Positions 52,236-61,602 of a stretch of DNA of 64,000 nt are shown in pieces. Where the stretch lies: the NCBI RefSeq assembly GCF_036346615.1, contig NZ_CP107836.1:5890001-5954000 (forward strand), given 5' to 3'. Each line of letters starts with the position of its first letter. Position 1 is the stretch's first letter. The notes under the pieces are model-generated. The model did not search any database and was not told where the DNA came from. It worked only from the letters and a program-made list of their open reading frames with translations. The DNA comes from Streptomyces sp. NBC_00523. GTDB taxonomy: Bacteria; Actinomycetota; Actinomycetes; Streptomycetales; Streptomycetaceae. The position numbers were made by a program, and so were the translations under genes.

Positions 52236-52964
52236 ATGAGCTGGCACCGGCACGCGCTGGTCGGCTTCGATCTGGAGACGACGGGGACGGACCCGCTGGA
52301 GGCCCGCATCGTCACGGCCGCGGTGATCGCGGTGGACGACCGGGACGGTGAGCCGGTCGCCCGGCACACCTGGCTGGCCGACCCGGGCATCCGCATCCCG
52401 GCCCAGGCGTCCGCGATCCACGGCATCAGCAGCGAGCGGGCGGCGGCGGAGGGCCGGCCCGCGCGCGAGGTGGCCGACGAGATCGCCGACACGCTCGCCG
52501 GGTACTGGCGCCGGGGCGTCCCGGTCGTCGCGTACAACGCCGCGTTCGACCTCACGCTGCTCACGGCGGAGTTGGACCGCCACGGGCTGCCCCCGCTCGC
52601 CGACCGGCTGGGCGGCGCGCCCGTCGGCCCCGTCATCGACCCGTACACCATCGACCGGGCGGTCGACCGCTATCGCAAGGGCAAGCGGAATCTGGAGGCG
52701 GTCTGCGTCGAGTACGGCGTGGTGCACGGGGGCGCGCACGACGCGGCGGCGGACGCGCTGGCCGCGGTGCGTGTGGCGTACGCGATAGCCGCCCGCCACC
52801 GTGCTGTGGCCGAACTCCCTCCGCCCGCCCTGCACGACCGCCAGATCACGTGGCACGCGGAGTGGGCGGCGGACTTCCAGGCCTTCCTCCGCCGCAAGGG
52901 CACGCCGGACGCGGTGGTGGACGGCCAGTGGCCGGTCCGGGAGCCGATCCGCACGACGGCCTGA
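52236..52964 (+). CDS. DnaQ-like 3'-5' exonuclease
   Basis: 242 residues, ATG with GGAGG upstream. DEDDh motifs: ExoI VGFDLETTGTDP, ExoII VAYNAAFDLTLL, ExoIII GAHDAAADALAAVRVA. Also HGISSERAAAEGRP of the polymerase-III-epsilon group. C-terminal extra HDRQITWHAEWAADFQAFLRRKG. Stand-alone proofreading-type or repair exonuclease. Confidence 0.92.
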   Translation: MSWHRHALVGFDLETTGTDPLEARIVTAAVIAVDDRDGEPVARHTWLADPGIRIPAQASAIHGISSERAAAEGRPAREVADEIADTLAGYWRRGVPVVAYNAAFDLTLLTAELDRHGLPPLADRLGGAPVGPVIDPYTIDRAVDRYRKGKRNLEAVCVEYGVVHGGAHDAAADALAAVRVAYAIAARHRAVAELPPPALHDRQITWHAEWAADFQAFLRRKGTPDAVVDGQWPVREPIRTTA

Positions 52965-52971
52965 CCCGCGT

Positions 52972-53110
52972 TGTCCTCACGCCGGACGGGCTTGAGTGGG
53001 CCGTCCTCGCTTGTCGGCTGGTCGCCGGACCGGCTTGGGTCTGTGCGGATCCCAGCTGCGGGAAGAACACGACCGGCGGCACAATCAAGCCCGTCCGGCG
53101 ATTGAGGACA
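52972..53110. repeat. Streptomyces-type intergenic inverted repeat element
   Basis: Arms TGTCCTC-A-CGCCGGACGGGCTTGA (52972-52995) and TCAAGCCCGTCCGGCG-ATT-GAGGACA (53085-53110) are complementary over 16+7 bp, separated by about 89 bp that also contains GTCGCCGGACCGGC. The CAAGCCCGTCCGGCGATTGAGGA type sequence is, to my knowledge, dispersed many times in Streptomyces intergenic regions. It sits between convergent genes, so it may also terminate transcription. Confidence 0.7.
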
Positions 53111-53146
53111 CACGCTGGTTGGGCACACCGGGGGCACCCAGCCGAC

Positions 53147-54013
53147 TCAGAACGGATACCACCGCACCGAGGAGTCCCCCTCCCGCAGGGACGCCACCCG
53201 GCGGCGGAACTCCGCGAGAGCGGCATCGTTCGAGGGTGCGTGCTGTGCCACCCACGCGCAGCTCGCCGTTTCGCGCGCCCCCCGCAACACCCCGCACCCG
53301 TCCCACTCCCGGACATCCCACCCGTACGCCGCGGTGAACGCGTCATACGCGTCCGCCGCCAGCCCGTACCGGTCGCGGGACAGTGCGAGGACCACCAGGT
53401 CGTGTTCGCGCAGGTCCGAGGAGAAGGTCTCCAGGTCGACCAGGACCGGCCCGTCCGCCCCGACATGGACGTTGCGCGCCAGCGCGTCCCCGTGGATCGG
53501 CCCCGGCGGCAGATGGGGGACCAGCGCCGCGGCCGCCGCCGCGAACCCGTCCCGCCGCTCGCGCAGATACGCCGCGTCCGCCGGATCGATCGCGTCGCCC
53601 GCCAGCCGCAGCCACCGCTCGACGCCGCCCAGCAGCTCCCGGCGCGGCAGCGCGAAGTCGTCCGGCGCGGGCAGCGCGTGGACGGCGGTCAGCAGCGGGG
53701 CCAGATCGCGCGGCTCGGCGGGCCGCACCGCCTCGGGCAGCCGGTGCCACACGGTCACCGGATGACCCCCGACCAGCCGGGCGCCGTCCTCGGCGGCCCG
53801 CACGGCGGGGACACCGGAGGCCGCGAGCCACCGGGCGACGGCCACCTCGCGCTCGGCGCGTTCCAGCAGCTCGGGGTGGCTCACGGCGTCCCGGCCGACC
53901 TTGACGACGAGGCCGTCGGCCGTGAACACCGCGTTCTCGCCGAGCGCCAGCAGCTCCGCGCCCCCGGGGAACCCGGCGGCGGCCAGCACCTCGCGCGCTT
54001 CCATCTCGTTCAT
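53147..54013 (-). CDS. Aminoglycoside/fructosamine-kinase-like phosphotransferase
   Basis: 288 residues, ATG 54013 (ATG 54004 also possible). APH-fold: N-lobe LGENAVFTADGLVVKVGRDAVSHPELLERAEREVAVA, hinge VTVWHRLPEAVRPAE, Brenner motif IHGDALARNVHVG, and the DFG-like VLVDLETFSSDLREHDL. Small-molecule kinase or resistance-like protein; substrate unknown. Same family as many streptomycete phosphotransferases without tested activity. Confidence 0.85.
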   Translation of the reverse strand: MNEMEAREVLAAAGFPGGAELLALGENAVFTADGLVVKVGRDAVSHPELLERAEREVAVARWLAASGVPAVRAAEDGARLVGGHPVTVWHRLPEAVRPAEPRDLAPLLTAVHALPAPDDFALPRRELLGGVERWLRLAGDAIDPADAAYLRERRDGFAAAAAALVPHLPPGPIHGDALARNVHVGADGPVLVDLETFSSDLREHDLVVLALSRDRYGLAADAYDAFTAAYGWDVREWDGCGVLRGARETASCAWVAQHAPSNDAALAEFRRRVASLREGDSSVRWYPF

Positions 54014-54137
54014 GGTCCGATTTTCGCATCCGTGCAGGTTGCCTTGACGAACCGGCGGCCCGTCAGCACGATGACGGAGGCCCCTGAGCGGCCAGAACGG
54101 CAACTAGCCGGTCGAACGACGCAAAGGGGGCGTAAAC

Positions 54138-55070
54138 ATGACATTGGCGAGTGCGACTGTACGGTCCGGGCGGGACGGCCCACCCGGCAAGGGCGCCGCC
54201 GACCGGGGCGCCGGGACCTGGTTCCTGGTCCTGCCCGCCCTGATCCCGATCCTGGTCCTGAGCGTCGGCCCGCTGCTCTACGGCATCGCGCTGGCCTTCA
54301 CCGACGCCCAGTCCGGCCGCACCCGTGCCACGCAGTGGATCGGCACGCTGAACTTCCGGGACCTGCTGCACGACGGGCTGTTCTGGGAGTCGTTCCGGAT
54401 CGGCCTGGTGTGGGCGGTCGGCGTCACCGTCCCGCAGTTCGTGCTCGCCCTCGGCCTCGCCCTGCTGCTCAACGAGAACCTGCGGATGCGCTGGCTGGCC
54501 CGCGCCCTGGCGATCATCCCGTGGGCGATGCCCGAGGTCGTCGTCGGCATCATGTGGCGGCTGGTCTACAACCCGGACGCCGGAATCCTCAACGAGACCA
54601 TCCGCGATCTGGGGCTCGGGGACGGCCGCGACTGGCTCACCGGGCTGGCGACCGCGCTGCCCGCCGTGATCCTCGTCGGCGTCTGGTCCGGCATGCCGCA
54701 GACCACGGTCGCCCTGCTGGCCGGACTCCAGAACACCCCGCACGAACTCCACGAGGCCGCCGCGCTGGACGGGGCGGGCGCCTGGCGCCGGTTCCGCACG
54801 GTGACCTGGCCCGCCATCAGACCGGTCGCCCTCTCCATCACCGCGCTCAATTTCATCTGGAACTTCAACTCGTTCGCCCTGGTCTACGTCCTGACCAACG
54901 GCGGCCCCGGCGGCCGCACCCGGCTGCCGATGCTCTTCGCGTACGAGGAGGCGTTCCGCTACGGGCAGTTCGGCTACGCCGCCGCGATGGGCTGCGTCAT
55001 GGTCGCCGTGATCTCCGTGATCCTCGCCGTGTATCTCGCCGGGCGGCTCAGGGGAGGCGACGACCGATGA
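54138..55070 (+). CDS. Sugar ABC transporter permease (first)
   Basis: 310 residues. Six membrane helices (LVLPALIPILVLSVGPLLYGI first) and the binding-protein-dependent EAA loop HEAAALDGAGAWRRFRTVTWP. MalF/UgpA type (CUT1). Transcription unit: permease, permease, binding protein, with ATGA and TGATG overlaps; no ATPase gene, so the shared MsiK-type ATPase probably powers it (known for streptomycete sugar importers). Confidence 0.92.
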   Translation: MTLASATVRSGRDGPPGKGAADRGAGTWFLVLPALIPILVLSVGPLLYGIALAFTDAQSGRTRATQWIGTLNFRDLLHDGLFWESFRIGLVWAVGVTVPQFVLALGLALLLNENLRMRWLARALAIIPWAMPEVVVGIMWRLVYNPDAGILNETIRDLGLGDGRDWLTGLATALPAVILVGVWSGMPQTTVALLAGLQNTPHELHEAAALDGAGAWRRFRTVTWPAIRPVALSITALNFIWNFNSFALVYVLTNGGPGGRTRLPMLFAYEEAFRYGQFGYAAAMGCVMVAVISVILAVYLAGRLRGGDDR

Positions 55071-55906
55071 GCATGCGTACCAGACGGTCCGTGCGCGCCG
55101 GGCAGTACGTGGCGCTGCTGTGCTACCTGATCTTCCTCGCGTTCCCCTTCCTGTGGCTGATCTCCACCGCCTTCAAGCCCGCCCCGGAGCTCGGCTCCCT
55201 GCACCCGACCTGGATTCCGCAGCACCCGACGCTGGACAACTTCCGGCAGGCGTTTGACGAGCAGCCGCTGCTGCGGGCCGCCGCCAACTCGCTGATCGCC
55301 GCGCTCTCGGCCGGACTGATCGCCGTCCTGATCGCGACCCCGATGGCTTATGTGATGGCCCGCCACCGCACCCGCCTCTCCACCGCCGCCACCGGCTGGG
55401 TCGTGGTCAGCCAGGCGTTCCCCTTCGTCCTGCTGATCATTCCGCTCTTCCTGGTCCTGAAGAACCTGCACCTGATCAACACCCTCTGGGGCCTGGTCCT
55501 GGTCTACGTGGTGTGGGCGCTGCCCTTCGCGCTGTGGATGCTCGTCGGTTACGTACGGGCCGTGCCGCGCGAGCTGGAGGAGGCGGCGGCGGTCGACGGG
55601 GCCGGGCGGCTGCGCACCCTGGTCTCGGTCACCGCCCCGCTGCTGGCCCCCGGCATCGTCGCCACGGCCCTCTTCGCGTTCATCACCGCGTGGAACGAGT
55701 TCTTCTTCGCGCTCGTCCTCCTCAAGACCCCGGAGAAGCAGACCTTGCCGGTCGTACTCACGCACTTCCTCGGCGCCGAGGGCGCCAGCGACCTCGGGCC
55801 GCTCGCCGCCGCCGCGTTCCTCGCCACCCTCCCGTCGCTCGTGCTGTTCGCCGTGATCCAGCGGCGGATCACCGGCGGCATGCTGGCCGGGGCGGTGAAG
55901 AACTGA
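55067..55906 (+). CDS. Sugar ABC transporter permease (second)
   Basis: 279 residues, ATGA overlap with the first permease. MalG/UgpE type, helices YVALLCYLIFLAFPFLWLI to LVLFAVIQRRI, EAA loop LEEAAAVDGAGRLRTLVSVTAPLLAPG, DGAGA-like core. Imports an unknown oligosaccharide or sugar. Confidence 0.92.
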   Translation: MSMRTRRSVRAGQYVALLCYLIFLAFPFLWLISTAFKPAPELGSLHPTWIPQHPTLDNFRQAFDEQPLLRAAANSLIAALSAGLIAVLIATPMAYVMARHRTRLSTAATGWVVVSQAFPFVLLIIPLFLVLKNLHLINTLWGLVLVYVVWALPFALWMLVGYVRAVPRELEEAAAVDGAGRLRTLVSVTAPLLAPGIVATALFAFITAWNEFFFALVLLKTPEKQTLPVVLTHFLGAEGASDLGPLAAAAFLATLPSLVLFAVIQRRITGGMLAGAVKN

Positions 55907-57198
55907 TGCGCGCGCTGGTACGTACGGCAGCGGCCGCGGCCACCGCGCTCGCCCTGCTGCTCACCGGCTGCGGCGCGGGCGACGACGGCGAGGCCGACGG
56001 GAAGATCACCCTCCGCTTCCAGTCGCTGGCCTGGCAGAAGGAGTCCGTCGACATCAACAAGCGGCTGGTGAAGGAGTGGAACGCGGCCCACCCCGACATC
56101 CGGGTCGAGTACGTCCAGGGCAGCTGGGACAGCGTCCACGACCAGCTCCTCACCTCCTTCGAGGGCGGCGAGGCGCCCGACATCATCCACGACGCCTCCG
56201 ACGACCTCGCCGACTTCGCGTACGGGGGCTATCTCGCCGACCTCCGCCCCCTCCTGCCGAAGGGGCTGACGGACGGCATCCCGCGCAACAGCTGGGAGAC
56301 GGCCACCTTCGACGGCGGGGTGTACGGCGTGCCCTTCCTTCAGGAGCCCCGGGTCCTGATCGCCAACACCAAGATCCTCAAGGCGTCCGGGGTCCGCATC
56401 CCCACCCCCGGGCAGCCGTGGAGCTGGCCGGAGTTCCGGCAGGTGACCAAGGAGCTGAGCGGCGAGGGCCGTTACGGGGTCGCCTGGCCCCTCAAGGAGC
56501 CGGTCTCCGTCACCCTCAACCTCGGCCTCTCGGCGGGCGGCGAGCTCTTCCACCGGGGCGCCGACGGCAAGGTCACCGTCGCGATGGGGGAGGGCGACCA
56601 GGTCGTCCCGGACACCATCCACGACCAGGTCAACACCGACCACAGCGCCGCCCGCACCGCGCTCGGCATGGGCGGCGGCGACACCCTGCCCGGCTTCTTC
56701 GGCGGCAAGTACGCGATGGTGCCGCTCGGGTTCTCGTACCGTCAGCAGATCGTGGAGCAGGCTCCGAAGGGCTTCGACTGGACGGTGCTGCCCGCCCCGG
56801 CGGGCCGGGACGGACTGGCCCAAGGGGTGAGCCCGCAGACCCTGTCCGTCGCCGAGGACAGCCCGCACAAGAAGGAGGCGGTGGAGTTCATCGACTTCCT
56901 GCTGAAGCCCGCCAACATGGTCCGGCTGGCCAAGGGGGACTGGATGCTGCCCACCGGCACCGAGGCGCTGGCCGACCCCTCCCTGCACACCGCGGACCGG
57001 GGCTGGGCGACCGGCGTCGCGCTGGCCGCCTCGCTGCGGTCCGCCCCGGCCCAGTCGGTGCGCGGCTACCCCGAGTGGAAGGACAAGGTGGCGACCCCCG
57101 CGCTCCAGGAGTACTACAGCGGGGCGATCGACGCCGCCGAGCTGAAGAAGCGTCTGGTGACCGACGGCAACCGGGTCCTGGCCCGCTACCAGCGCTGA
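55906..57198 (+). CDS. Extracellular sugar-binding lipoprotein
   Basis: 430 residues. Lipoprotein signal ATALALLLTGCGAG with lipobox Cys at about 22; type-1 solute-binding fold: KITLRFQSLAWQKESVDINKRLVKEWNAAHPDIRVEYVQ, GEAPDIIHDASDDLADFAYGGYL, KEAVEFIDFLLKPANMVRLAKGDW. The ligand is probably a glycoside taken up by the permeases just upstream. Followed by a strong hairpin. A TGATG overlap with the permease makes it the third gene of the unit. Confidence 0.92.
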   Translation: MRALVRTAAAAATALALLLTGCGAGDDGEADGKITLRFQSLAWQKESVDINKRLVKEWNAAHPDIRVEYVQGSWDSVHDQLLTSFEGGEAPDIIHDASDDLADFAYGGYLADLRPLLPKGLTDGIPRNSWETATFDGGVYGVPFLQEPRVLIANTKILKASGVRIPTPGQPWSWPEFRQVTKELSGEGRYGVAWPLKEPVSVTLNLGLSAGGELFHRGADGKVTVAMGEGDQVVPDTIHDQVNTDHSAARTALGMGGGDTLPGFFGGKYAMVPLGFSYRQQIVEQAPKGFDWTVLPAPAGRDGLAQGVSPQTLSVAEDSPHKKEAVEFIDFLLKPANMVRLAKGDWMLPTGTEALADPSLHTADRGWATGVALAASLRSAPAQSVRGYPEWKDKVATPALQEYYSGAIDAAELKKRLVTDGNRVLARYQR

Positions 57199-57206
57199 AC
57201 GCGCGG

Positions 57207-57236
57207 GCCCTCCGCCCGGCGGTCCGGGCGGAGGGC
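57207..57236. terminator. Bidirectional hairpin terminator
   Basis: Perfect 13-bp stem (GCCCTCCGCCCGG at 57207-57219, complement at 57224-57236) with CGGT tetraloop, 8 bp after the binding-protein stop and 16 bp before the convergent MMPL stop. Confidence 0.85.
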
Positions 57237-57252
57237 ACCTGCGGGACGGAGG

Positions 57253-59544
57253 TCAGACGCCGACCCGCTCCGGCTCCTCGCCGCCGCGCGCCGGTGCGGA
57301 CGGGCCCGGCTCGTCGTCGTACGACTCGTCGTGCGTCATGTCCGGCAGCCACCGCAGCCACTTCGGGAAGTACCAGTTGCGCTCGCCCAGCAGGGCCATC
57401 ACGGCCGGGAGCAGCACCCCGCGGATGATCGTCGCGTCGATCAGCACGGCCGCCGCCAGGCCGACGCCCATCTGCTTCATGGACTGCATCGACAGCGTCC
57501 CGAAGATCGCGAACACGGCGACCATGATCACGGCGGCGCTGGTGACGACCCCGGCCGTGGTGACCACGCCGTGGGCGATGGCGTCGCGGGTGCCGCGGCC
57601 CTGGAGGCGGGCCTCACGGATGCGGGAGACCACGAACACGTGGTAGTCCATCGAGAGCCCGAAGAGGATCACGAAGAGGAACAGCGGCAGCCAGGAGACG
57701 ATCGCGCCGACGCCCTCCGCGCCCACCAGCGAGGCACCCCAGCCGTGCTGGAAGACCGCCGTCAGGATGCCGTACGCGGCGCCCACCGAGAGCAGGTTGA
57801 GGACGATCGAGGTGAGGGCCACGGTCAGCGAGCGGAAGCAGAGCAGCATCAGCAGGAAGGCGAAGACGACCACGAAGGCGAAGACCGGCACGACCGAGCC
57901 GACGATCTGGTCGTTGAAGTCCTTCGACCCGGCGACCTGCCCGGTGACCGGCGCCTCGACCCCCGCGACCTTGCCGAGCGTCGCCGGACGCACGGTGTCC
58001 CGCAGCAGGTCCAGGCTCTTCTCGGCCCGCTTCTGGTCCGAACCGCCGACCAGCGGTACGTCGATGACCGCGACGTTCTCCGCGTCGTGGGTCACGATGT
58101 CCACCGGGCCCTTCGAGGCCCCGGAGGAGACGGCCTGCCTGCGGAACTCCTCCAGCGCCCGGCGTACCGGCGCCGCTCCGATGTCGTCGGCCCGCACCAC
58201 GACCTGCGCCGGGTCGGCGCCGCCGGGGAACGCCTCGTTCAGCCGGTCGTAGGTCTGCACGATCGGCAGCGAGCCGCCGAACTCCTGGTCCAGGGTGAGG
58301 TTCTGGGTGTGCATGGAGAGCGCGGGCAGCGCGATGGCCGCGAGCGCCCCGGCGGCGACCACGAGCGCGGTCCAGGGGCGGCGCAGCACGGCGGTGAGCA
58401 CCGCGCGCCAGACGCGGCTCTCGCCGTCGGCGCCACCGCGCTCCGAGCGCTTCAGGCGGTTCAGGAACGGCACCCGGCCCTTCTCGACCCGCTCGCCGAG
58501 CAGCGAGAGGAGCGCGGGCAGCACGGTGACCGAGCCGACCATGGCGACGGCGACGACCATCAGCGAGGCCAGGCCCATCGCCTGGAACTCCGCGATGCCG
58601 GTGAAGAGCATGCCCGCCATCGCGACGCAGACCGTCACACCGGAGACGACGATGGCGCGTCCGCTGGTCGCGGCGGCGATCATCAGCGCGGTCCGGGCGT
58701 CCCGGCCCCTGGCCCGCTCCTCGCGCTCCCGGCGCAGATAGAACAGGCAGTAGTCGACGCCGACGGCCAGACCCACCAGCAGCATCACCGAGTTGGCGGT
58801 GTCGCTCATCGGCTGGAAGTGGCTCACCACCCCCATCAGGCCCATGGTCGCCATGATCGCGGTGAGGGCGAGGGCGACCGGGAGCAGCGCGGCGACCAGC
58901 GCGCCGAAGGCGATGAGCAGGATGCCGAGCGCGACCGGCACGGCGGAGAGCTCGGCCCGCTGGAAGTCGCTCCCGAAGGCGTCGTCGAACGTCTTGCCCA
59001 TGCTGGCGCCGCCGATCTCCTCGATCAGCAGCCCGTCATGTGCCCCGCCCACCTTCTCGACGGCCTTCAGCACGGGCGCGACCCGCTCGCTCGCGGTCTC
59101 GGGGTCGCCCCTCATCTCGAACTGCACGAGCGCGCTGTGCCCGTCGGCCGAGATGGTCTTCGTGGTGTACGGCGAGGTGACGGCGGTGACCTCACCGGTG
59201 TCCTGCACGGCCCGGATGACGTCCTCGACGGCCGCCCGGAACTCGGCCGACCCGGCCACCGCCCCGTCCTTGCCCTCCGACTGGATGAGCACGGTCTCAC
59301 CGGCCGGGTCCTTGAGCCCCGCGTCCTCGATGATCTGCACGGCCCGGCCCACCTCGCCGGACATCTGGTCGCTCTCCTTGACGTCGACCCGGCCGGCCGC
59401 CGAGCCGAGCCCCATGGCCAGGACGACGAACAGCACCCAGATCGTCACCGCCGCCCAGCGGTGCCGGGCGCTCCAGCCGCCCGCCCGGGCCGCGACGCCC
59501 CGCACCCGCGGCCCCCGCGTCCGTGCCGCATCCCCATTCCCCAT
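57253..59544 (-). CDS. MMPL family transporter
   Basis: 763 residues, ATG 59544. RND fold: helix AVTIWVLFVVLAMGLGSAAG, a large extracytoplasmic loop 1 (to about 200), a block of five helices (VPVALGILLIAFGALVAALLPVALALTAIMATMG, GLAVGVDYCLFYLRREREE with the proton-relay Asp-Tyr, VSGVTVCVAMAGMLF), second loop, second block with GLSMDYHVFVVSRIREAR (matching Asp-Tyr). Actinobacterial MMPL proteins export lipids, glycolipids or antibiotics; substrate unknown. Confidence 0.93.
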   Translation of the reverse strand: MGNGDAARTRGPRVRGVAARAGGWSARHRWAAVTIWVLFVVLAMGLGSAAGRVDVKESDQMSGEVGRAVQIIEDAGLKDPAGETVLIQSEGKDGAVAGSAEFRAAVEDVIRAVQDTGEVTAVTSPYTTKTISADGHSALVQFEMRGDPETASERVAPVLKAVEKVGGAHDGLLIEEIGGASMGKTFDDAFGSDFQRAELSAVPVALGILLIAFGALVAALLPVALALTAIMATMGLMGVVSHFQPMSDTANSVMLLVGLAVGVDYCLFYLRREREERARGRDARTALMIAAATSGRAIVVSGVTVCVAMAGMLFTGIAEFQAMGLASLMVVAVAMVGSVTVLPALLSLLGERVEKGRVPFLNRLKRSERGGADGESRVWRAVLTAVLRRPWTALVVAAGALAAIALPALSMHTQNLTLDQEFGGSLPIVQTYDRLNEAFPGGADPAQVVVRADDIGAAPVRRALEEFRRQAVSSGASKGPVDIVTHDAENVAVIDVPLVGGSDQKRAEKSLDLLRDTVRPATLGKVAGVEAPVTGQVAGSKDFNDQIVGSVVPVFAFVVVFAFLLMLLCFRSLTVALTSIVLNLLSVGAAYGILTAVFQHGWGASLVGAEGVGAIVSWLPLFLFVILFGLSMDYHVFVVSRIREARLQGRGTRDAIAHGVVTTAGVVTSAAVIMVAVFAIFGTLSMQSMKQMGVGLAAAVLIDATIIRGVLLPAVMALLGERNWYFPKWLRWLPDMTHDESYDDEPGPSAPARGGEEPERVGV

Positions 59545-59903
59545 GACGGGCCTGCCCCCTCGTGAACGGCACCGGCCCCACGCCGTCGCCTCCCGATTCC
59601 GAAGGTAGGGGCGGCATAAGACGAGGGCGTCATGCTCTCCGGCGAGGCGGGCGCGGCCCTTCTCCGCCCTGCGGACGGGGCTTGCCCCCGAGACGGAGCA
59701 TCGAAGCCCCTTACACGTAAAGGTGATCGGCGTATCGAGGGGCTCCTGCGACCTTCCTGTGACGAAAAGTTGGCGAGTGCGTCGGAGCTGTAGCGAGGTA
59801 TTGATCTGCGCGCGTCAATCGGTCAGGGTTTCGAGCCAGCCCCCGGAGATTTTCCGGCCGAGGGCCAATCCCCCCACAAAGAATGACGAGGAGACCCCTC
59901 TTC
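59545..59903. other. Intergenic region MMPL / subtilase
   Basis: 359 bp between divergent genes. Contains TTACACGTAA (59711-59720) and the interrupted palindrome at 59800-59819. I see no ORF with a plausible RBS. Promoters for both genes are expected here, but no pair of hexamers is convincing. Confidence 0.5.
59800..59819. promoter_or_regulatory. ATTGA-N10-TCAAT palindrome upstream of the subtilase gene
   Basis: Twenty-bp interrupted palindrome 84 bp upstream of the subtilase ATG. Candidate operator; the regulator is unknown. Confidence 0.35.
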
Positions 59904-61106
59904 ATGGCCATTCACAAGCGCGCACGCCGGTTCAAGCTGACCGCCTCCATCACCGCGGTCGCGGCAGCCGCCGGCGTCACCCTGCTGGGTACCCCGTTCG
60001 CCGGAGCGACACCCGCTCCGGCCATGGGCAAGATCTACGGCGCCGACGCGGCGACCGCGGTCTCCGGCAGCTACATCGTGATGCTGGACCAGAAGGCGGA
60101 CAAGGCCGAACTCGCCAAGGAGTACGGCGGAAAGCTCAAGCGCAACTACAGCTCGGCCATCAACGGCTTCTCCGCCAGCGGCCTTTCGGAGACCGAGGCC
60201 AAGCGGCTCGCCGCCGACCCCGCCGTCTCGAAGGTCGTCCAGAACAAGAAGTTCCACATCGACGCCACCCAGGACAACCCGCCGTCCTGGGGCCTGGACC
60301 GCATCGACCAGACGGAGACCGCGGGCGACAACGCGTACACCTATCCGGACAGCGCGGGCGAGGGCGTCACCGCCTACGTCATCGACACCGGAGTCCGCAC
60401 CACCCACGAGGAGTTCGGCGGCCGCGCCAGCTCCGGCTTCGACGCCGTCGACAACGACGACAGCGCCGACGACGGCAACGGCCACGGCACCCACGTCGCC
60501 GGCACCATAGCCGGGTCGACCTACGGCGTCGCCAAGAAGGCGAAGATCGTCGCCGTCCGCGTTCTGGACGACTCCGGCTCCGGCACCACCGAGCAGGTCG
60601 TCGCCGGCATCGACTGGGTCACCGAGCACCACGAGGGCCCGTCCGTCGCCAACATGAGCCTGGGCGGCGGCGCGGACGAGGCGCTCGACGCGGCCGTGCA
60701 GAAGGCCATCGCCTCCGGCGTCACCTTCGCGGTCGCCGCCGGCAACGAGTCCAGCGACGCCGGCGAGGGCTCCCCGTCCCGCGTCCCCGAGGCCATCACC
60801 GTCGCCTCGTCCACCGTGGACGACGAGCAGTCGTCGTTCTCCAACTACGGCTCGGTCGTGGACATCTACGCCCCGGGCTCCGACATCACCTCGTCCTGGA
60901 ACGACAGCGACACCGGCTCCAACACCATCTCCGGTACGTCGATGGCGACCCCGCACGTCGTCGGCGCCGCCGCCGTCTACCTGGCCGGGCACCCGGACGC
61001 CACCCCGGCCGAGGTCTCCACGGCCCTGACCGACGGCGCCACCCCGGACGCCATCAGCAACGCCACCGAAGGCACGGCGAACAAGCTGCTGAAGATCGTC
61101 GAGTAA
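59904..61106 (+). CDS. Secreted S8 family serine peptidase (subtilase)
   Basis: 400 residues from ATG 59904, with GAGGAG about 10 bp upstream; an ATG at 59883 rejected for lack of an SD. Signal peptide ITAVAAAAGVTLLGTPFAGA, inhibitor-I9 propeptide (SYIVMLDQKADKAELAKEYG...AVSKVVQNKKFH), catalytic Asp in AYVIDTGVR, His in GHGTHVAGTIAG, Asn in AVAAGNESSDAG, Ser in GTSMATPHVVGAAA. Extracellular endopeptidase, proteinase-K-like. Confidence 0.95.
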   Translation: MAIHKRARRFKLTASITAVAAAAGVTLLGTPFAGATPAPAMGKIYGADAATAVSGSYIVMLDQKADKAELAKEYGGKLKRNYSSAINGFSASGLSETEAKRLAADPAVSKVVQNKKFHIDATQDNPPSWGLDRIDQTETAGDNAYTYPDSAGEGVTAYVIDTGVRTTHEEFGGRASSGFDAVDNDDSADDGNGHGTHVAGTIAGSTYGVAKKAKIVAVRVLDDSGSGTTEQVVAGIDWVTEHHEGPSVANMSLGGGADEALDAAVQKAIASGVTFAVAAGNESSDAGEGSPSRVPEAITVASSTVDDEQSSFSNYGSVVDIYAPGSDITSSWNDSDTGSNTISGTSMATPHVVGAAAVYLAGHPDATPAEVSTALTDGATPDAISNATEGTANKLLKIVE

Positions 61107-61123
61107 CAGCGCCACCCACCGGC

Positions 61124-61158
61124 GGCCACCGCGCTCTCCCCCACGGGGCGCGGCGGCC
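61124..61158. terminator. Hairpin terminator after the subtilase
   Basis: 11-bp stem with one mismatch (GGCCACCGCGC at 61124-61134 against GCGCGGCGGCC at 61148-61158), 13-nt loop, 17 bp after the subtilase stop. Confidence 0.5.
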
Positions 61159-61221
61159 GCGCGGTGCGTGATGCCCGTTCTACGCTGGGCCCATGACGAC
61201 CGACACGGGCGGGAGACGGGC

Positions 61222-61599
61222 ATGACCGAGCCGGCGCCGGGCGTGGCCGCGGCCATCGAGGGGGAGCTCCAGCTCCTGGACCCCCTGGTCCGGGCCTCCG
61301 CCGACCTCCTCGACCAGGTGCTGCACCCCGACTACCGCGAGGTGGACACCACCGGCCGCCACTGGGACCGGGACACGATCATCGACCTGCTCGTCTCGGG
61401 GCGGGCCCCGGGCCCCGGCCGGCTCACCGCCTCACGAATGCGGGGCGTGTACCTCGCCGACGGGCTCGTCCACCTCACCTTCGACACCGAGGCCAGGAAC
61501 AAGCGCGCCCACCGCAGTTCGCTCTGGCGGCTCACCCGGGCCGGCTGGCTCCTCTACTACCACCAGGCCACACCCTTCGAGGCCACGCCCGACCGCTGA
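61222..61599 (+). CDS. DUF4440 (NTF2-like) protein
   Basis: 125 residues from ATG 61222 with GGGAG upstream; the frame extends to 61168. NTF2-like: ELQLLDPLVRASADLLDQVLHPDYREVDTTGRHWDRDTIIDLL, later VHLTFDTEARNKRAHRSSLWRLTRAGWLLYYHQATPF. Small-molecule-binding cone fold; function unknown. Convergent with the ABC ATPase. Confidence 0.8.
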   Translation: MTEPAPGVAAAIEGELQLLDPLVRASADLLDQVLHPDYREVDTTGRHWDRDTIIDLLVSGRAPGPGRLTASRMRGVYLADGLVHLTFDTEARNKRAHRSSLWRLTRAGWLLYYHQATPFEATPDR

Positions 61600-61602
61600 G
61601 CG

